Source: Ferrovibrio terrae
GTDB lineage: Bacteria > Pseudomonadota > Alphaproteobacteria > Ferrovibrionales > Ferrovibrionaceae
Direction: 5' to 3'
Assembly: GCF_007197755.1 (NCBI RefSeq)
Contig: NZ_CP041636.1
Location: 1,276,001-1,340,000, forward strand
Length of the DNA: 64,000 nucleotides
In this document: in pieces, positions 8,830 to 17,384 of the stretch
Layout: the number at the start of each line of letters is the position of its first letter
How positions within the stretch are numbered: the first letter of the stretch is position 1
Notes under the pieces: generated by a model
The model's input: the letters and a program-made list of their open reading frames with translations, nothing else
Told to the model about the DNA's origin: nothing
Database searches by the model: none
Program-made: the position numbers and the translations under genes

Positions 8830-9918
8830 TTAAGCGACAGACAGGCCGGCCAGCGCCAGTTTCTGGATCTCGACGGCACGCGGATAGCACAACCCGCGCC
8901 ATTCATCGTTGTCGGGATAGAAAGCGGCGCGGATCTGCGCCTTGATCTGGCGGCCGGCCGGCGAGAAGACATCGCCACGCAGATGCAGCCAGTTGTCGGC
9001 GATCACCGAGAGCCGCACTTCTTCGGATGACAGCGTGCCGACCTCGATGGCGCTGGCCACCACGGTGGCCTGGGCGCAGAAGCGCGCAATGCCCATGCGC
9101 AGGTTGCCCTCGATGATCGGCGAGTCCGACTGCCCCATCGCCGGCGAGGTGACGGCATCGCCGAACCACTGGCGCGCCAGCTTCAGCGAGTCGGAGTCGA
9201 CCGGGTGGCGGCAGATCATTTCCGAATAGCCGAACGGGCCAAGGCCCGTGTGATAGTCCAGCACGCAGATGCGCTTCGCCGTGCTCAGGTATTTCTGCGC
9301 GATAGCCTTGATCGTCCTGTGCGACCAGCAGGCCTGCTTGCCGCCATAGAAGATGCCGTCCGCATGGCTGTGCTGGCCGCCGACGATGGCGGCCGTCGCG
9401 GCTTTCGCGCCGACGCGGGCGTAATAGGCGGCGATCTTCTGCTGGATACCTGACGCGATCTCGTCGCTCCATGTATGCGGCACCAGCCAGTCATGCACTT
9501 CCGCATAGGCCGGATTGGCCGGCGGCTGTTTCGTATCGAAGTCGATGAAGTTGCGGTTGATATCCATGTTGTCTTCATTGACGCGGCGACCCCAGGAGAA
9601 ACCGTAGGGGTTGCTGGCATGGATCGACATCATCGCGGTATTGGCCGGCAGTTTCGCCACATGGCCTTCACTGAGCCAGCCGACCTGACAGCCCGAACCG
9701 TAATAGCCTTCGATGCCATGCGTGCCCGACACCGTGACCAGCACGCTGCGCGCATCCTTCGGCCCGATCCAGGCGACATCGGTGAACAGATCCTCGCCGG
9801 CGATGCCGGTATCCGGATGCTGGAGGCTCTCGACCTCAGCTTTGGCGTCTTTCGCCGCATGAAGGAATTTCTGGCGTGCGGTGGCGTAGTCGGGCGAGAA
9901 ATACTGGTGGATCGACAT
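8830..9918 (-). CDS. DUF2817 / M14-like zinc metallopeptidase family protein
   Basis: A 362-residue protein matching the DUF2817 family, distantly related to M14 carboxypeptidases. Likely metal-binding and active-site motifs are SGTHGIEGYYGSG, NEDNMDINRNFIDF and DYHTGLGPFGYSE. No signal peptide is present. The ATG at 9918 (MSIHQYFSPDY) is preferred over an upstream in-frame start because homologous proteins begin close to this point. Its substrate is not known. It converges with the binding-protein gene with an 11-base gap. Confidence 0.88.
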   Translation of the reverse strand: MSIHQYFSPDYATARQKFLHAAKDAKAEVESLQHPDTGIAGEDLFTDVAWIGPKDARSVLVTVSGTHGIEGYYGSGCQVGWLSEGHVAKLPANTAMMSIHASNPYGFSWGRRVNEDNMDINRNFIDFDTKQPPANPAYAEVHDWLVPHTWSDEIASGIQQKIAAYYARVGAKAATAAIVGGQHSHADGIFYGGKQACWSHRTIKAIAQKYLSTAKRICVLDYHTGLGPFGYSEMICRHPVDSDSLKLARQWFGDAVTSPAMGQSDSPIIEGNLRMGIARFCAQATVVASAIEVGTLSSEEVRLSVIADNWLHLRGDVFSPAGRQIKAQIRAAFYPDNDEWRGLCYPRAVEIQKLALAGLSVA

Positions 9919-10025
9919 GCTGGAACCTGTGGGGCTTACGAAAATTTCCGCCACTTTCCGCCTGTCACCTGCGCTTGGCAAGCGTGACGGCGATTGGTCC
10001 GTATTGGCTCAGCTGGTGGCGCGGA

Positions 10026-10658
10026 TCAGCGGTGTGTTTTGACCGGGGCTTCGTCGCGCTGGCGACGCAACAGCACGTAGAATGCGCCGGCGCCACCCAT
10101 GTCTGGTCGCGCCGGCGCGAGACCGAGAATCTGGTCGCGCCATGGGCCGCGCTTCAGATACTCCGGCAACCAGGCGCGCAGCACGCCGCGGCCTTTCTGA
10201 AGCGTGCCGATCTCGTCGTCCTTGGCCCTGACGCTGCCCTTGCCGGTGATCACCAGCAGGCAGCGTTTCTGCTGGGCGACGCCGTCGCGCAGGAATTTCG
10301 ATAAGGCGCGCTCGGCATTGGCGAGCGTCATGCCATGCAGGTCGATACGCGCCTCGACCGGCAGTTCGCCACGCTCGAAACGCTGGCGCAACCGCTTGTC
10401 CATCTGCAGGGCGGGCTTCTCGTTGTGCCGCCCCGAAATGCCATGAGCAGGAAGCGGGGCTTTCTGCTTCGCCTCGGCCTTGGCATAGGCAGCCGCGCCG
10501 ACCCCCTCGGGGCGATACACCTTGGGCAACGGCGCGAGCGGCTGCGGCACGACATTGGCCGGCTTTTTCAGCGGGCGCGCCGATTGCACCACCTGCTGCC
10601 AGACTTCCTGGTCCGGGATCAGCGGCGTCGGCTTGACGGAGGACTTACGGGGTGCCAT
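10026..10658 (-). CDS. Smr (small MutS-related) domain protein
   Basis: A 210-residue protein with a low-complexity, Pro/Ala/Lys-rich N-terminal region and a C-terminal Smr domain. The domain includes IDLHGMTLANAERALSKFL, LVITGKGS and a GGAGAFYVLLRR end, the usual Smr landmarks (DLHG and TGKG). Smr domains of this kind act as nucleases on RNA or DNA; which applies here is unknown. The start at 10658 (MAPRKSS) lies 14 bases inside the end of lutC. In many alphaproteobacteria an smr gene follows mltA instead, so the fusion to the lut operon is notable. Confidence 0.9.
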   Translation of the reverse strand: MAPRKSSVKPTPLIPDQEVWQQVVQSARPLKKPANVVPQPLAPLPKVYRPEGVGAAAYAKAEAKQKAPLPAHGISGRHNEKPALQMDKRLRQRFERGELPVEARIDLHGMTLANAERALSKFLRDGVAQQKRCLLVITGKGSVRAKDDEIGTLQKGRGVLRAWLPEYLKRGPWRDQILGLAPARPDMGGAGAFYVLLRRQRDEAPVKTHR

Positions 10659-11346
10659 CCGCGATGAGTACGATATGAAGCCGCCGCGGTCCATGGGCGC
10701 CGAGCACCGGCACGCCTTCAATATCGGCGGTGCGCGACGGCCCGGTGACGAAATTCACCGTGCGCGGCCAGTTTTCCGCCGCCGTCTTGTCTGCCGTGCC
10801 GAGCTTGTCGCGCAGGCGCGCGAAGGCATCTTCCAGCGAGCCGGTGATCTGGCTCTCGCGCATCACGACGATATGATGGTCGGGCACGAAATGCAGCGTG
10901 GTCGGCGTCGTGGTGGAAGAATGCAGCATGAGCGTGCCGGTCTCGGCGATGCCGGCAAAGGCCGGTGTCACGCTGACCAGGTCCTGGCTGCGGCCACCGC
11001 CATAGTCGACCTGCAGCATGGGCCGTTCGGACCAGGGCAGGTTTTGCAGCAGCGGGTCGGGCGAAACACGGAGCTGCGAGGGCAGATTATGCCGCGCCAG
11101 ATAGTCGGCCACCTTGCCCGGCACGTCCTGTTCGGATGGCACGCTGTCGACCGTGACGGTGAGTGCTTCCACCTTGGCGGTGAACAAAGCCACCTGTTCG
11201 GCATGCGGAATCTGCGCGCGCTGCGGCACCAGATTCGGCGTCCGGCGATTGATGCGCTCGGTCACGGCCTGCGGCCGTGCCGGATCATCGACAGTGTGTT
11301 TCAGGCCGGCGCGGAGCGTGGCGAAGATGCGGTCGCGCGAACTCAT
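10645..11346 (-). CDS. lutC: Lactate utilisation protein LutC
   Basis: A 233-residue LutC/YkgG (DUF162) protein. It shows the family's AGIAETGTLML, TLHFVPDHHIVVMRESQI and TGPSRTADIE...GAHGPRRLHIVLI segments. With LutA and LutB it forms the L-lactate oxidase complex that feeds electrons to the respiratory chain. Its start overlaps the end of lutB by four bases and its end overlaps the Smr gene. All three lut genes are intact and in the standard A-B-C order. Confidence 0.95.
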   Translation of the reverse strand: MSSRDRIFATLRAGLKHTVDDPARPQAVTERINRRTPNLVPQRAQIPHAEQVALFTAKVEALTVTVDSVPSEQDVPGKVADYLARHNLPSQLRVSPDPLLQNLPWSERPMLQVDYGGGRSQDLVSVTPAFAGIAETGTLMLHSSTTTPTTLHFVPDHHIVVMRESQITGSLEDAFARLRDKLGTADKTAAENWPRTVNFVTGPSRTADIEGVPVLGAHGPRRLHIVLIADGTP

Positions 11347-12803
11347 TTCAGGCCGCCTTTCTTCGAGGCCTTATACTGGCTCATGAAGGTGCTGGCGGAT
11401 TGCGGCGCCGGGAAATCGCGGCCATCGGTCCAGCCGCCAGCCAGCGGCAGGGATGACAATCGTCCCTTGTCCTTGCCCAGCATATTCAAGAGCCCGATGG
11501 CAACACGCGCCCCGAGACGATAGAGCCAGGGGGTTTTCGCCGCAAAGGCCCAGGCCTCGATGCCCCAGCGCTGCAGCGGCGGGGTGATGCGCTTTTCATG
11601 CGCCTGCTCGCGCCACCAGCGCATGATATCGGGCAGCGGAATCCGCATCGGGCAGACTTCTTCGCATTTGCCGCAGAAGGTGGAGGCATTCGGCAGATGC
11701 CGCGCGGTTTCCAGCCCGATCATATGCGGATCGAGCGCCGCGCCGATCGGGCCAGGATAGACCCAGCCATAGGCATGGCCGCCGACCGAGTGATAGACCG
11801 GGCAGTTGTTCATGCAGGCACCGCAGCGGATACAGCGCAGCAGCGGTTCCAGCGCCGTGCCGAGCATTTCGCTGCGGCCATTATCGACCAGCACGACATG
11901 GAACTCTTCCGGGCCGTCAATGTCCTCGGGCCGCTTCGGACCGCAGGACAGTGTGGTGTAGCAGCTCATCTCCTGGCCGGTGGCCGAGCGCGCCAGAATG
12001 CGCAGGATGGTGGAGAGGTCTTCCAGATTGGGGATGACCTTCTCGATGCTGCTGACCGCGATATGCATCCTGGGCAGCGACTGCGTCAGGTCGCCGTTGC
12101 CTTCGTTGGTGACGATCACGGTGGCGCCGGTTTCGGCGATCAGGAAATTCGCGCCGGTGATGCCGACATCGGCCCGGAAATACGTGTCGCGCAAGACGCT
12201 GCGCGCTTCGGTGACCAGCACCTGTGGCTCGGTCGAGCGCGGCCCCGCCTTGATGCCCGGCACATTCGGCAGTTCGTAATCCGGATGATGCTCCTCGAAC
12301 AGTTCGGCGACCTGTTCGCGCGTCTTGTGCAGCGCCGGCCCGATGATGTGGCTGGGCGGCTCCTGCGCCAGCTGGATGATGTATTCGCCCAGATCGGTTT
12401 CCACCGGCGTGATGCCATGTTCCTCGAGGAAGGCATTGAGGCCGATTTCCTCGGTCACCATCGACTTGCCCTTGGTGACCAGCTTGGCGTCGCGCGAGCG
12501 GCAGAGCGCGAGAATGGTTTCGCGCGCCTCGCGCGGCGTGCGGCACCAGTGCAGCTTGCCGCCGCGCGCGGTCAGCTGCTGCTCGAACTTTTCCAGATAG
12601 AGGTCGATATGCTTCAGGACGTGGTTCTTGATCTTCACGCCTTCGTCGCGCAAAGCCTCGAATTCCGGCAGTTCGCGCGCGGTTTCCACGCGCCGGCTCG
12701 CCATCGGGCCGCCGATGATCTGCATCGCCTTGCGCAGGTTCGGGTCCTTCAGCGCCTTGGAGGCATTGGCTTCGAAATTCTGGGTGGTGACCTGCATGCT
12801 CAT
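11343..12803 (-). CDS. lutB: Lactate utilisation iron-sulfur protein LutB
   Basis: A 486-residue protein with an N-terminal LUD (DUF162-like) domain containing GANFLIAETGATVIVTNEG. A ferredoxin-type C-terminal part follows, with two [4Fe-4S] motifs: CIRCGACMNNCP, and FCGKCEEVCPM in the next block. A C-terminal tail has a predicted helix-rich region. It carries electrons within the LutABC complex. The start MSMQ at 12803 is chosen because GAGGG lies eight bases upstream; a longer frame reaches 12830. It follows lutA by about 10 bases. Confidence 0.95.
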   Translation of the reverse strand: MSMQVTTQNFEANASKALKDPNLRKAMQIIGGPMASRRVETARELPEFEALRDEGVKIKNHVLKHIDLYLEKFEQQLTARGGKLHWCRTPREARETILALCRSRDAKLVTKGKSMVTEEIGLNAFLEEHGITPVETDLGEYIIQLAQEPPSHIIGPALHKTREQVAELFEEHHPDYELPNVPGIKAGPRSTEPQVLVTEARSVLRDTYFRADVGITGANFLIAETGATVIVTNEGNGDLTQSLPRMHIAVSSIEKVIPNLEDLSTILRILARSATGQEMSCYTTLSCGPKRPEDIDGPEEFHVVLVDNGRSEMLGTALEPLLRCIRCGACMNNCPVYHSVGGHAYGWVYPGPIGAALDPHMIGLETARHLPNASTFCGKCEEVCPMRIPLPDIMRWWREQAHEKRITPPLQRWGIEAWAFAAKTPWLYRLGARVAIGLLNMLGKDKGRLSSLPLAGGWTDGRDFPAPQSASTFMSQYKASKKGGLK

Positions 12804-12813
12804 GATCTTGCCC

Positions 12814-13587
12814 TCACTTGCTCTCGCCAATGGCGGGCAGATCGGTCATCCCGGCCAGCACCTCGGCGACATGGCGCACCTGCACAGGGCTGCCTTCGCG
12901 TTTCAGCTTGCCGGCCATGTTGAGCAGGCAGCCCATATCTCCGGCCAGCAGCAGGTCGGCCCCGGTGGCGGTAATATCGGCCGTTTTACGTCCGACAATA
13001 TCTGTCGAGACCTCGCCATATTTGACGCAGAAGGTGCCGCCGAAGCCGCAGCAGGTTTCCGGCGTCTGCATTTCCACGATCTCCAGCCCGCCAATCGAAT
13101 CAAGCAGCTGGCGCGGCTGACCTTTCACGCCGAGTTCGCGCAGGCCGGAGCAGGAATCGTGATAGGTGATTTTCACATCCTGCGGCGCGGTCTGTACGCC
13201 CTGTATCTTCAGCACATCGACCAGGAAACTGGTCAGTTCATGCATGCGGCCGGACAGATCCTCGGCGCGGCGCTGCCATTCAGGGTCGGCTGCGAACAAT
13301 GCCGGATAGTGATCCTTGATCATGCCGCCGCAGGAGCCGCTGGGTGCTACGACATAGTCATAGTCCTCGAACGCCTCGATCACCTGTTTTGCAATCGCCG
13401 CCGTATCTTTGCGGTCGCCCGAGTTATAGGCCGGCTGGCCGCAGCAGACCTGCGCCTCGGGCACTTCGACGATGCAGCCAGCATCTTCCATCAGCTTGAT
13501 CGCGGCGAAGCCGACGCTGGGCCGGAACAGATCGACGAGACAGGTGACGAAGAGGGCGACGCGGGGTTTTGCATCAATCTGGGACAT
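12814..13587 (-). CDS. lutA: Lactate utilisation protein LutA (CCG-domain Fe-S oxidoreductase subunit)
   Basis: A 257-residue protein with two CCG domains, VCCGQPAYNSGD and TCCGFGGTFCVK, each supplying cysteines for an Fe-S centre, as in glycolate oxidase GlcF and heterodisulfide reductase. SGSCGGMIKDHYP and TYHDSCSGLRELG are the other family blocks. The ATG at 13587 sits seven bases after GAGGT and is preferred to the ATG two codons upstream. It is the first enzyme gene of the operon and starts 14 bases after the regulator gene. Confidence 0.95.
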   Translation of the reverse strand: MSQIDAKPRVALFVTCLVDLFRPSVGFAAIKLMEDAGCIVEVPEAQVCCGQPAYNSGDRKDTAAIAKQVIEAFEDYDYVVAPSGSCGGMIKDHYPALFAADPEWQRRAEDLSGRMHELTSFLVDVLKIQGVQTAPQDVKITYHDSCSGLRELGVKGQPRQLLDSIGGLEIVEMQTPETCCGFGGTFCVKYGEVSTDIVGRKTADITATGADLLLAGDMGCLLNMAGKLKREGSPVQVRHVAEVLAGMTDLPAIGESK

Positions 13588-13600
13588 GGGCATACCTCGG

Positions 13601-14287
13601 CTAACTCAGGCCATGGCGGCGCAGGCCGCTGGCAATATGGTGCTGCACGGCAGCGCGCGCAGCGAGGGCGTCGCGCGCGGCGACAGCGGCGATGATGGCG
13701 GCATGTTCGGCTTCGATCTCGGCCAGGCGGTTCTGCTCTTTCAGATGGGAGAGCCGCGCCAGCTGCATCGCCTCGCGCGCATGACGGCCGACGAAGGCGG
13801 CGAAACGACGCAGCGCCGGATTATGCGCCGCGTCCGCCAGCACATCATGGAAACGGATGTCTTCAGCCAGGCCGAGCCCGCCCTTGGCCACCGCATCGCG
13901 CATGGCATCCGATGCCGCGCGCAAAGCCGCCAGGTCGGCCGCTGTGTGGCGCTCGGCGGCAAGCGCCGCGCAATCAGCCTCGATCAGGGCGCGCAGCTCA
14001 AGCAGATCGTCACGCACCTCTTCGTCGTTGAGGCGGAAAGCATTGCCGCCGGGCGCAGCGGCAACGAAAGCGCCCTTGCCCTGACGCGTCTCGACATAAC
14101 CGTCGGATTTCAGCCTGGCGATGGCCTCGCGCACCACGGCGCGGCTGACCTCGTGTTGCGCCGCCAGCGCATGTTCGGACGGCAGCCGGTCATGCGGCCG
14201 CCAGTCGCCGGCCAGGATCGGCTGCAGCAGGGCCTCAGTAAGGCTGTCCACGCGGGACGGCAGGCGTATGTCAGACAGGAGGGTCAT
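13601..14287 (-). CDS. FadR/GntR-family regulator of the lut operon (LldR/LutR-like)
   Basis: A 228-residue transcription factor with an N-terminal winged helix (LPSEHALAAQHEVSRAVVREAIARL, GYVETRQGKGAFVA). The C-terminal FCD ligand domain has the metal/ligand residues in RFHDVLADAAHNPALR and the ending EAEHAAIIAAVAARDALAARAAVQHHI. It is the first gene of the regulator-lutABC operon, so autoregulation is likely. Related regulators respond to lactate or other hydroxy acids. The effector here is not shown. Confidence 0.92.
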   Translation of the reverse strand: MTLLSDIRLPSRVDSLTEALLQPILAGDWRPHDRLPSEHALAAQHEVSRAVVREAIARLKSDGYVETRQGKGAFVAAAPGGNAFRLNDEEVRDDLLELRALIEADCAALAAERHTAADLAALRAASDAMRDAVAKGGLGLAEDIRFHDVLADAAHNPALRRFAAFVGRHAREAMQLARLSHLKEQNRLAEIEAEHAAIIAAVAARDALAARAAVQHHIASGLRRHGLS

Positions 14288-14290
14288 AAC

Positions 14291-14301
14291 TTGCCTGACA
14301 A
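14291..14301. promoter_or_regulatory. Candidate FadR-type operator upstream of the lut regulator
   Basis: TTGCCTGACAA, four bases upstream of the regulator's start, is one mismatch from the FadR-subfamily pattern TNGTN3ACNA and is imperfectly palindromic. Its position fits autorepression of the regulator-lutABC operon. It was found by eye and has not been tested by scanning the genome. Confidence 0.35.
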
Positions 14302-14342
14302 GCTACGCAGATTACCCAATCAAATCAATGTGAGAACTGCTC

Positions 14343-15629
14343 TCAACTGGGTCCGAAAATCCAGTCCGGCACCAGCAGCACCACTTCGGGGATGAAGATC
14401 AGCGCCAGCGTCACGACCGAAACGGCCAGCAGGAAGGGCAGCGACTCCCGGGTGTAGTCGCCAATGCGGCATTTCAGGATCGAGCAGACCGCATACATTG
14501 CCGCGCCGACCGGCGGCGTGAAATTGCCGATGGTGGCGACCAGCACGAAGACCAGGCCGAAATGCACCGGATCGACGCCAAGATCGCGCACCAGCGGCAG
14601 GAAGATCGGCGTCAGCATGATGATCAGCACCGTGCCGTCGATGAAGCAGCCGGCCACCAGGATGAACAGCACGATCAGGAGCATCACCAGATGCACATTC
14701 CGGGTGAGATCGAGCATGCTTTCGGAGATCACCTCGGGCACGCGCTCGAACACGATGCCGTAGCCGAAGATGCCCGACAAGGCGATCAGGAACATCACCG
14801 CACCGACATCGACCAGGCTGCCTTCCAGCGCTTCGGCGAAGCCGGCGGCATTGAGCTTGCGGTAGATCACCACGCCGATGGTGACGGCATAGATCACGGC
14901 GAAGGCGCCGATCTCGGACGGCGTGAACACGCCCATGCGCAACCCGAGCAGCAGGAAGACCGGGAACAGCAGCGCCCAGATGCCGCCGCTGATCGCCGAA
15001 CCGACCTCGCGAATACTGGGCCGCGCCGTGCGTTCGGGCTGGTAGCCGCGCCGTTTGGCGGTGACGCCGATGGTGAAGGCCAGCGCCGCCCACAGCAGCA
15101 GCGCCGGCAGGAACCCGGCCGCGAAGAGTCTGCCGATGGAAACCTGTCCGACCGTGCCGTAGAGGATAAAGCCGATGCCGGGCGGAATGATCGGCGTGAG
15201 CAGCGAACCGAACGACAGCACGCCGGCGGCATAGCCTTTCGAGAAGCCGCGTTTCAGCATCTGGTCGCCCAGCATGCGGGTCTGCATGGCCGCATCGGCA
15301 ATGCAGGAGCCCGATACGCCGCCCATCAGCGCGGCCAGCGCAATCGACACCTGCGCAATGCCGCCACGCAGTCGCCCTGTCAGCACGGCAGCCAGGTTAA
15401 GCAGCTGCTCGGTGATGCCGGTCTTGTTCATGAAGTTGCCGGCCATGATGAACAGCGGCACGGCCAGCAGCGCAAAATTCTGCGTCTGCGTGACAGTCAG
15501 CTGAATCGGAATGGTGGACGGCAGTTCGGGATGCTGGAGGAAGAACAGCGCGCCGGAAATGCCGATCGCAAAGGCGACCGGCATGCCCATCAGGATGAAG
15601 ACGGCAAAGGCAATGGCGACGAGCAGCAT
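14343..15629 (-). CDS. dctM: TRAP transporter large permease DctM
   Basis: A very hydrophobic 428-residue protein with about 12 membrane segments, the ion-coupled large subunit of a tripartite ATP-independent periplasmic (TRAP) transporter. Family blocks are AIGISGALFFL, MAGNFMNKTGI, GGVSGSCIADAAMQTRML and LTPIIPPGIGFILYG. The ATG at 15629 is chosen over one seven codons upstream because TGAGG overlapping the dctQ stop gives it a ribosome site. The operon reads dctP, dctQ, dctM, next to lutABC and opposite a GntR regulator, so a hydroxy-carboxylate substrate is plausible but unproved. Confidence 0.95.
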   Translation of the reverse strand: MLLVAIAFAVFILMGMPVAFAIGISGALFFLQHPELPSTIPIQLTVTQTQNFALLAVPLFIMAGNFMNKTGITEQLLNLAAVLTGRLRGGIAQVSIALAALMGGVSGSCIADAAMQTRMLGDQMLKRGFSKGYAAGVLSFGSLLTPIIPPGIGFILYGTVGQVSIGRLFAAGFLPALLLWAALAFTIGVTAKRRGYQPERTARPSIREVGSAISGGIWALLFPVFLLLGLRMGVFTPSEIGAFAVIYAVTIGVVIYRKLNAAGFAEALEGSLVDVGAVMFLIALSGIFGYGIVFERVPEVISESMLDLTRNVHLVMLLIVLFILVAGCFIDGTVLIIMLTPIFLPLVRDLGVDPVHFGLVFVLVATIGNFTPPVGAAMYAVCSILKCRIGDYTRESLPFLLAVSVVTLALIFIPEVVLLVPDWIFGPS

Positions 15630-15636
15630 GACGGCC

Positions 15637-16134
15637 TCAGACGTCCGCAATCACAGCGGCGGAATGCGCGGGTCTGCCACGCCATTCATCGCGTAGCTTG
15701 AGGATGGTGGTGATCAGCAGCAGCAGGCCGCCGACCGACAGGCTCATCGTGACCCAGGAATAACTGATCTCAGGGATGCCCTGAAAACTGCGGGCCCGGC
15801 TTGTCCAGGACAGCCAGACGCCGTAGACCGCCAGATAGGCGAGAAAGACACTGATGATGACATAGTTGGCATAGCGGCAGAACGCCTGCACTTTCGGCGG
15901 CAGGCGGTCGGTCAGCAACTCCACCGACATCAGGCTGTTGCGCCGCCAGGCGATGTCGGCGCAGAGAAAACACGACCAGGCAAATAACGCGGTGGCCGTG
16001 TCACCAGCCCAGTTCAGCGGGTAGCCGAGCATGCGGCCGACACCGCCGGCAAAGATCAGCACCACCATCAGGACCAGGAACAGCCCGGCAATCCAAATCT
16101 CGACCCGGCACAGGCCGTCGTAAAACTTCTTCAT
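15637..16134 (-). CDS. dctQ: TRAP transporter small permease DctQ
   Basis: A 165-residue membrane protein with four hydrophobic segments (around residues 12-34, 45-63, 88-110 and 128-148). It carries the DctQ hallmark WAGDTATALFAWSCFLCADIAWRR. It pairs with DctM in the inner membrane. The stop overlaps the dctM ribosome-binding site. No oddities are seen. Confidence 0.93.
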   Translation of the reverse strand: MKKFYDGLCRVEIWIAGLFLVLMVVLIFAGGVGRMLGYPLNWAGDTATALFAWSCFLCADIAWRRNSLMSVELLTDRLPPKVQAFCRYANYVIISVFLAYLAVYGVWLSWTSRARSFQGIPEISYSWVTMSLSVGGLLLLITTILKLRDEWRGRPAHSAAVIADV

Positions 16135-16182
16135 GCCCGGCTTCCTGATCCTGACGATGGTGTAGGCGTTACGCGTCGTTTT

Positions 16183-17178
16183 TTACTTGCCGATTTCCTT
16201 ATGCACGGCCTTCTTGGCCTCCAGGATATTCAGCACTTCGTAAGCCTTTTCGCCGGCCTTGCGGAAGGCGTCGAGATTGACGTCTTCCACGATGGTCATG
16301 CCACGGCCCTTGAGCTGCTGCTCGACTTCGGCTTCGAGGCGGAAGATTTCCTTCGACGTCGCCTCGCCGGCCTTGTCGGCTTCTTCCAGCAGCGCGGTCT
16401 GATAGTCCTTCGGCAGGCCATCGAACCACTTGGCGCTGACCACTTCAAAGTTGATCAACATGATATGTCTGGTCTCGTTGGCGAATTTCAGCACTTCATA
16501 GAAACGCCCGCCGGGGATGTTGTTGTAGACCAGCTCGACACCATCGATGGCGCGCTGCTGCAGGCCCGGATACATGTCGCCGAAGCCCATCGCGACCGGC
16601 GTGGCGCCAAGCGCGCGGATCGATTCCTGCCAGATCGGCGCAGGTGGGGTGCGGATGCGGAGACCCTTGAGGTCGTCGGGCGTCTTCACCGGCTTGTTGG
16701 TGAAGAAGTGGCGATAGCCCTGTACCCAGCTGAAGGACACGACCTTGAGGCCGTGCTTGCTGGCCAGTTCGTCCTGCCATTTGATCACGGTCGGCGCCTT
16801 GCGCAGCTTGGCGACGTCTTCCAGCGTCTCGACGAAATACGGCCCGTTCATCACCGCGATGCCCGGCACATAGTTGCCCATGCGGGCAGAGTCGGTGTTC
16901 TGGCCGAGATTGGCGCCCTGGCGGATCTGCTCGATGATGTCCTCTTCCTTGCCAAGCTGCGAGGAATGGAAGACATCGATCTTCAGGCCGCCATTGGTGC
17001 GCGCCTCGACCGCTTTTGACCAGGCCAGGAAGCCGTCATGGAATGGCTCTTTCGGGCCGAGCACATGGTTGAATTTCAGGTTGAACTTCTGCTGCGCTTC
17101 GGCCGGCAGGGCGGCGAAGAGCGCAAGGCCGGCGCAAAGCGCAAGGCCGGATTTGAGAATGGTCTTTGCGATGGTCAT
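16183..17178 (-). CDS. dctP: TRAP transporter substrate-binding protein DctP
   Basis: A 331-residue periplasmic receptor. The N-terminal signal peptide (SGLALCAGLALFAALPAEA) is followed by the DctP pattern: FNHVLGPKEPFHDGFLAWSK, QLGKEEDIIEQIRQGA, SWVQGYRHFFTNKPVKTPDD, LKGLRIRTPP, and VYNNIPGGRFYEV. RIRTPPA contains the conserved arginine that usually contacts a substrate carboxylate, so an organic acid ligand is likely. It is first in the dctPQM operon. Confidence 0.94.
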   Translation of the reverse strand: MTIAKTILKSGLALCAGLALFAALPAEAQQKFNLKFNHVLGPKEPFHDGFLAWSKAVEARTNGGLKIDVFHSSQLGKEEDIIEQIRQGANLGQNTDSARMGNYVPGIAVMNGPYFVETLEDVAKLRKAPTVIKWQDELASKHGLKVVSFSWVQGYRHFFTNKPVKTPDDLKGLRIRTPPAPIWQESIRALGATPVAMGFGDMYPGLQQRAIDGVELVYNNIPGGRFYEVLKFANETRHIMLINFEVVSAKWFDGLPKDYQTALLEEADKAGEATSKEIFRLEAEVEQQLKGRGMTIVEDVNLDAFRKAGEKAYEVLNILEAKKAVHKEIGK

Positions 17179-17278
17179 CTGCCTCTCCCGGACGGAATGG
17201 CGGCGCGGTCGCCGGATTGATCTCCGGCTGAAACGGCGCCTGCGGTTTGCGTTTCCTCAGAACTCTTGCGGTGCGCAC

Positions 17279-17308
17279 TTGAGCGGCGCCCTGTAAACTG
17301 GTATATCA
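17279..17308. promoter_or_regulatory. Candidate divergent promoter/operator between dctP and a GntR regulator
   Basis: TTGAGC (17279-17284) and TATATC (17302-17307) are 17 bases apart and point right. On the other strand a TTGTGC...GATATA pair points left toward dctP. TGGTATATCA at 17299-17308 overlaps both -10 regions and is an 8-of-10 palindrome close to the FadR/GntR class. A single repressor site could therefore control both directions. This is inference from pattern and position. Confidence 0.35.
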
Positions 17309-17384
17309 GACACCACACACTAGGCACAAGACCATATTTTTATGCCGCGGCTATGCGGCGGCCCGTAGGACTGCGGATACCGGC

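Noticed and set aside
11598-12923. Long open frame opposite lutB
   Set aside because: LutB has two clear [4Fe-4S] motifs; the opposite frame has none and is a shadow.
14562-15701. Long open frame opposite dctM
   Set aside because: DctM has intact membrane helices and family blocks; the opposite frame is a low-complexity shadow rich in His, Gln and Asp.
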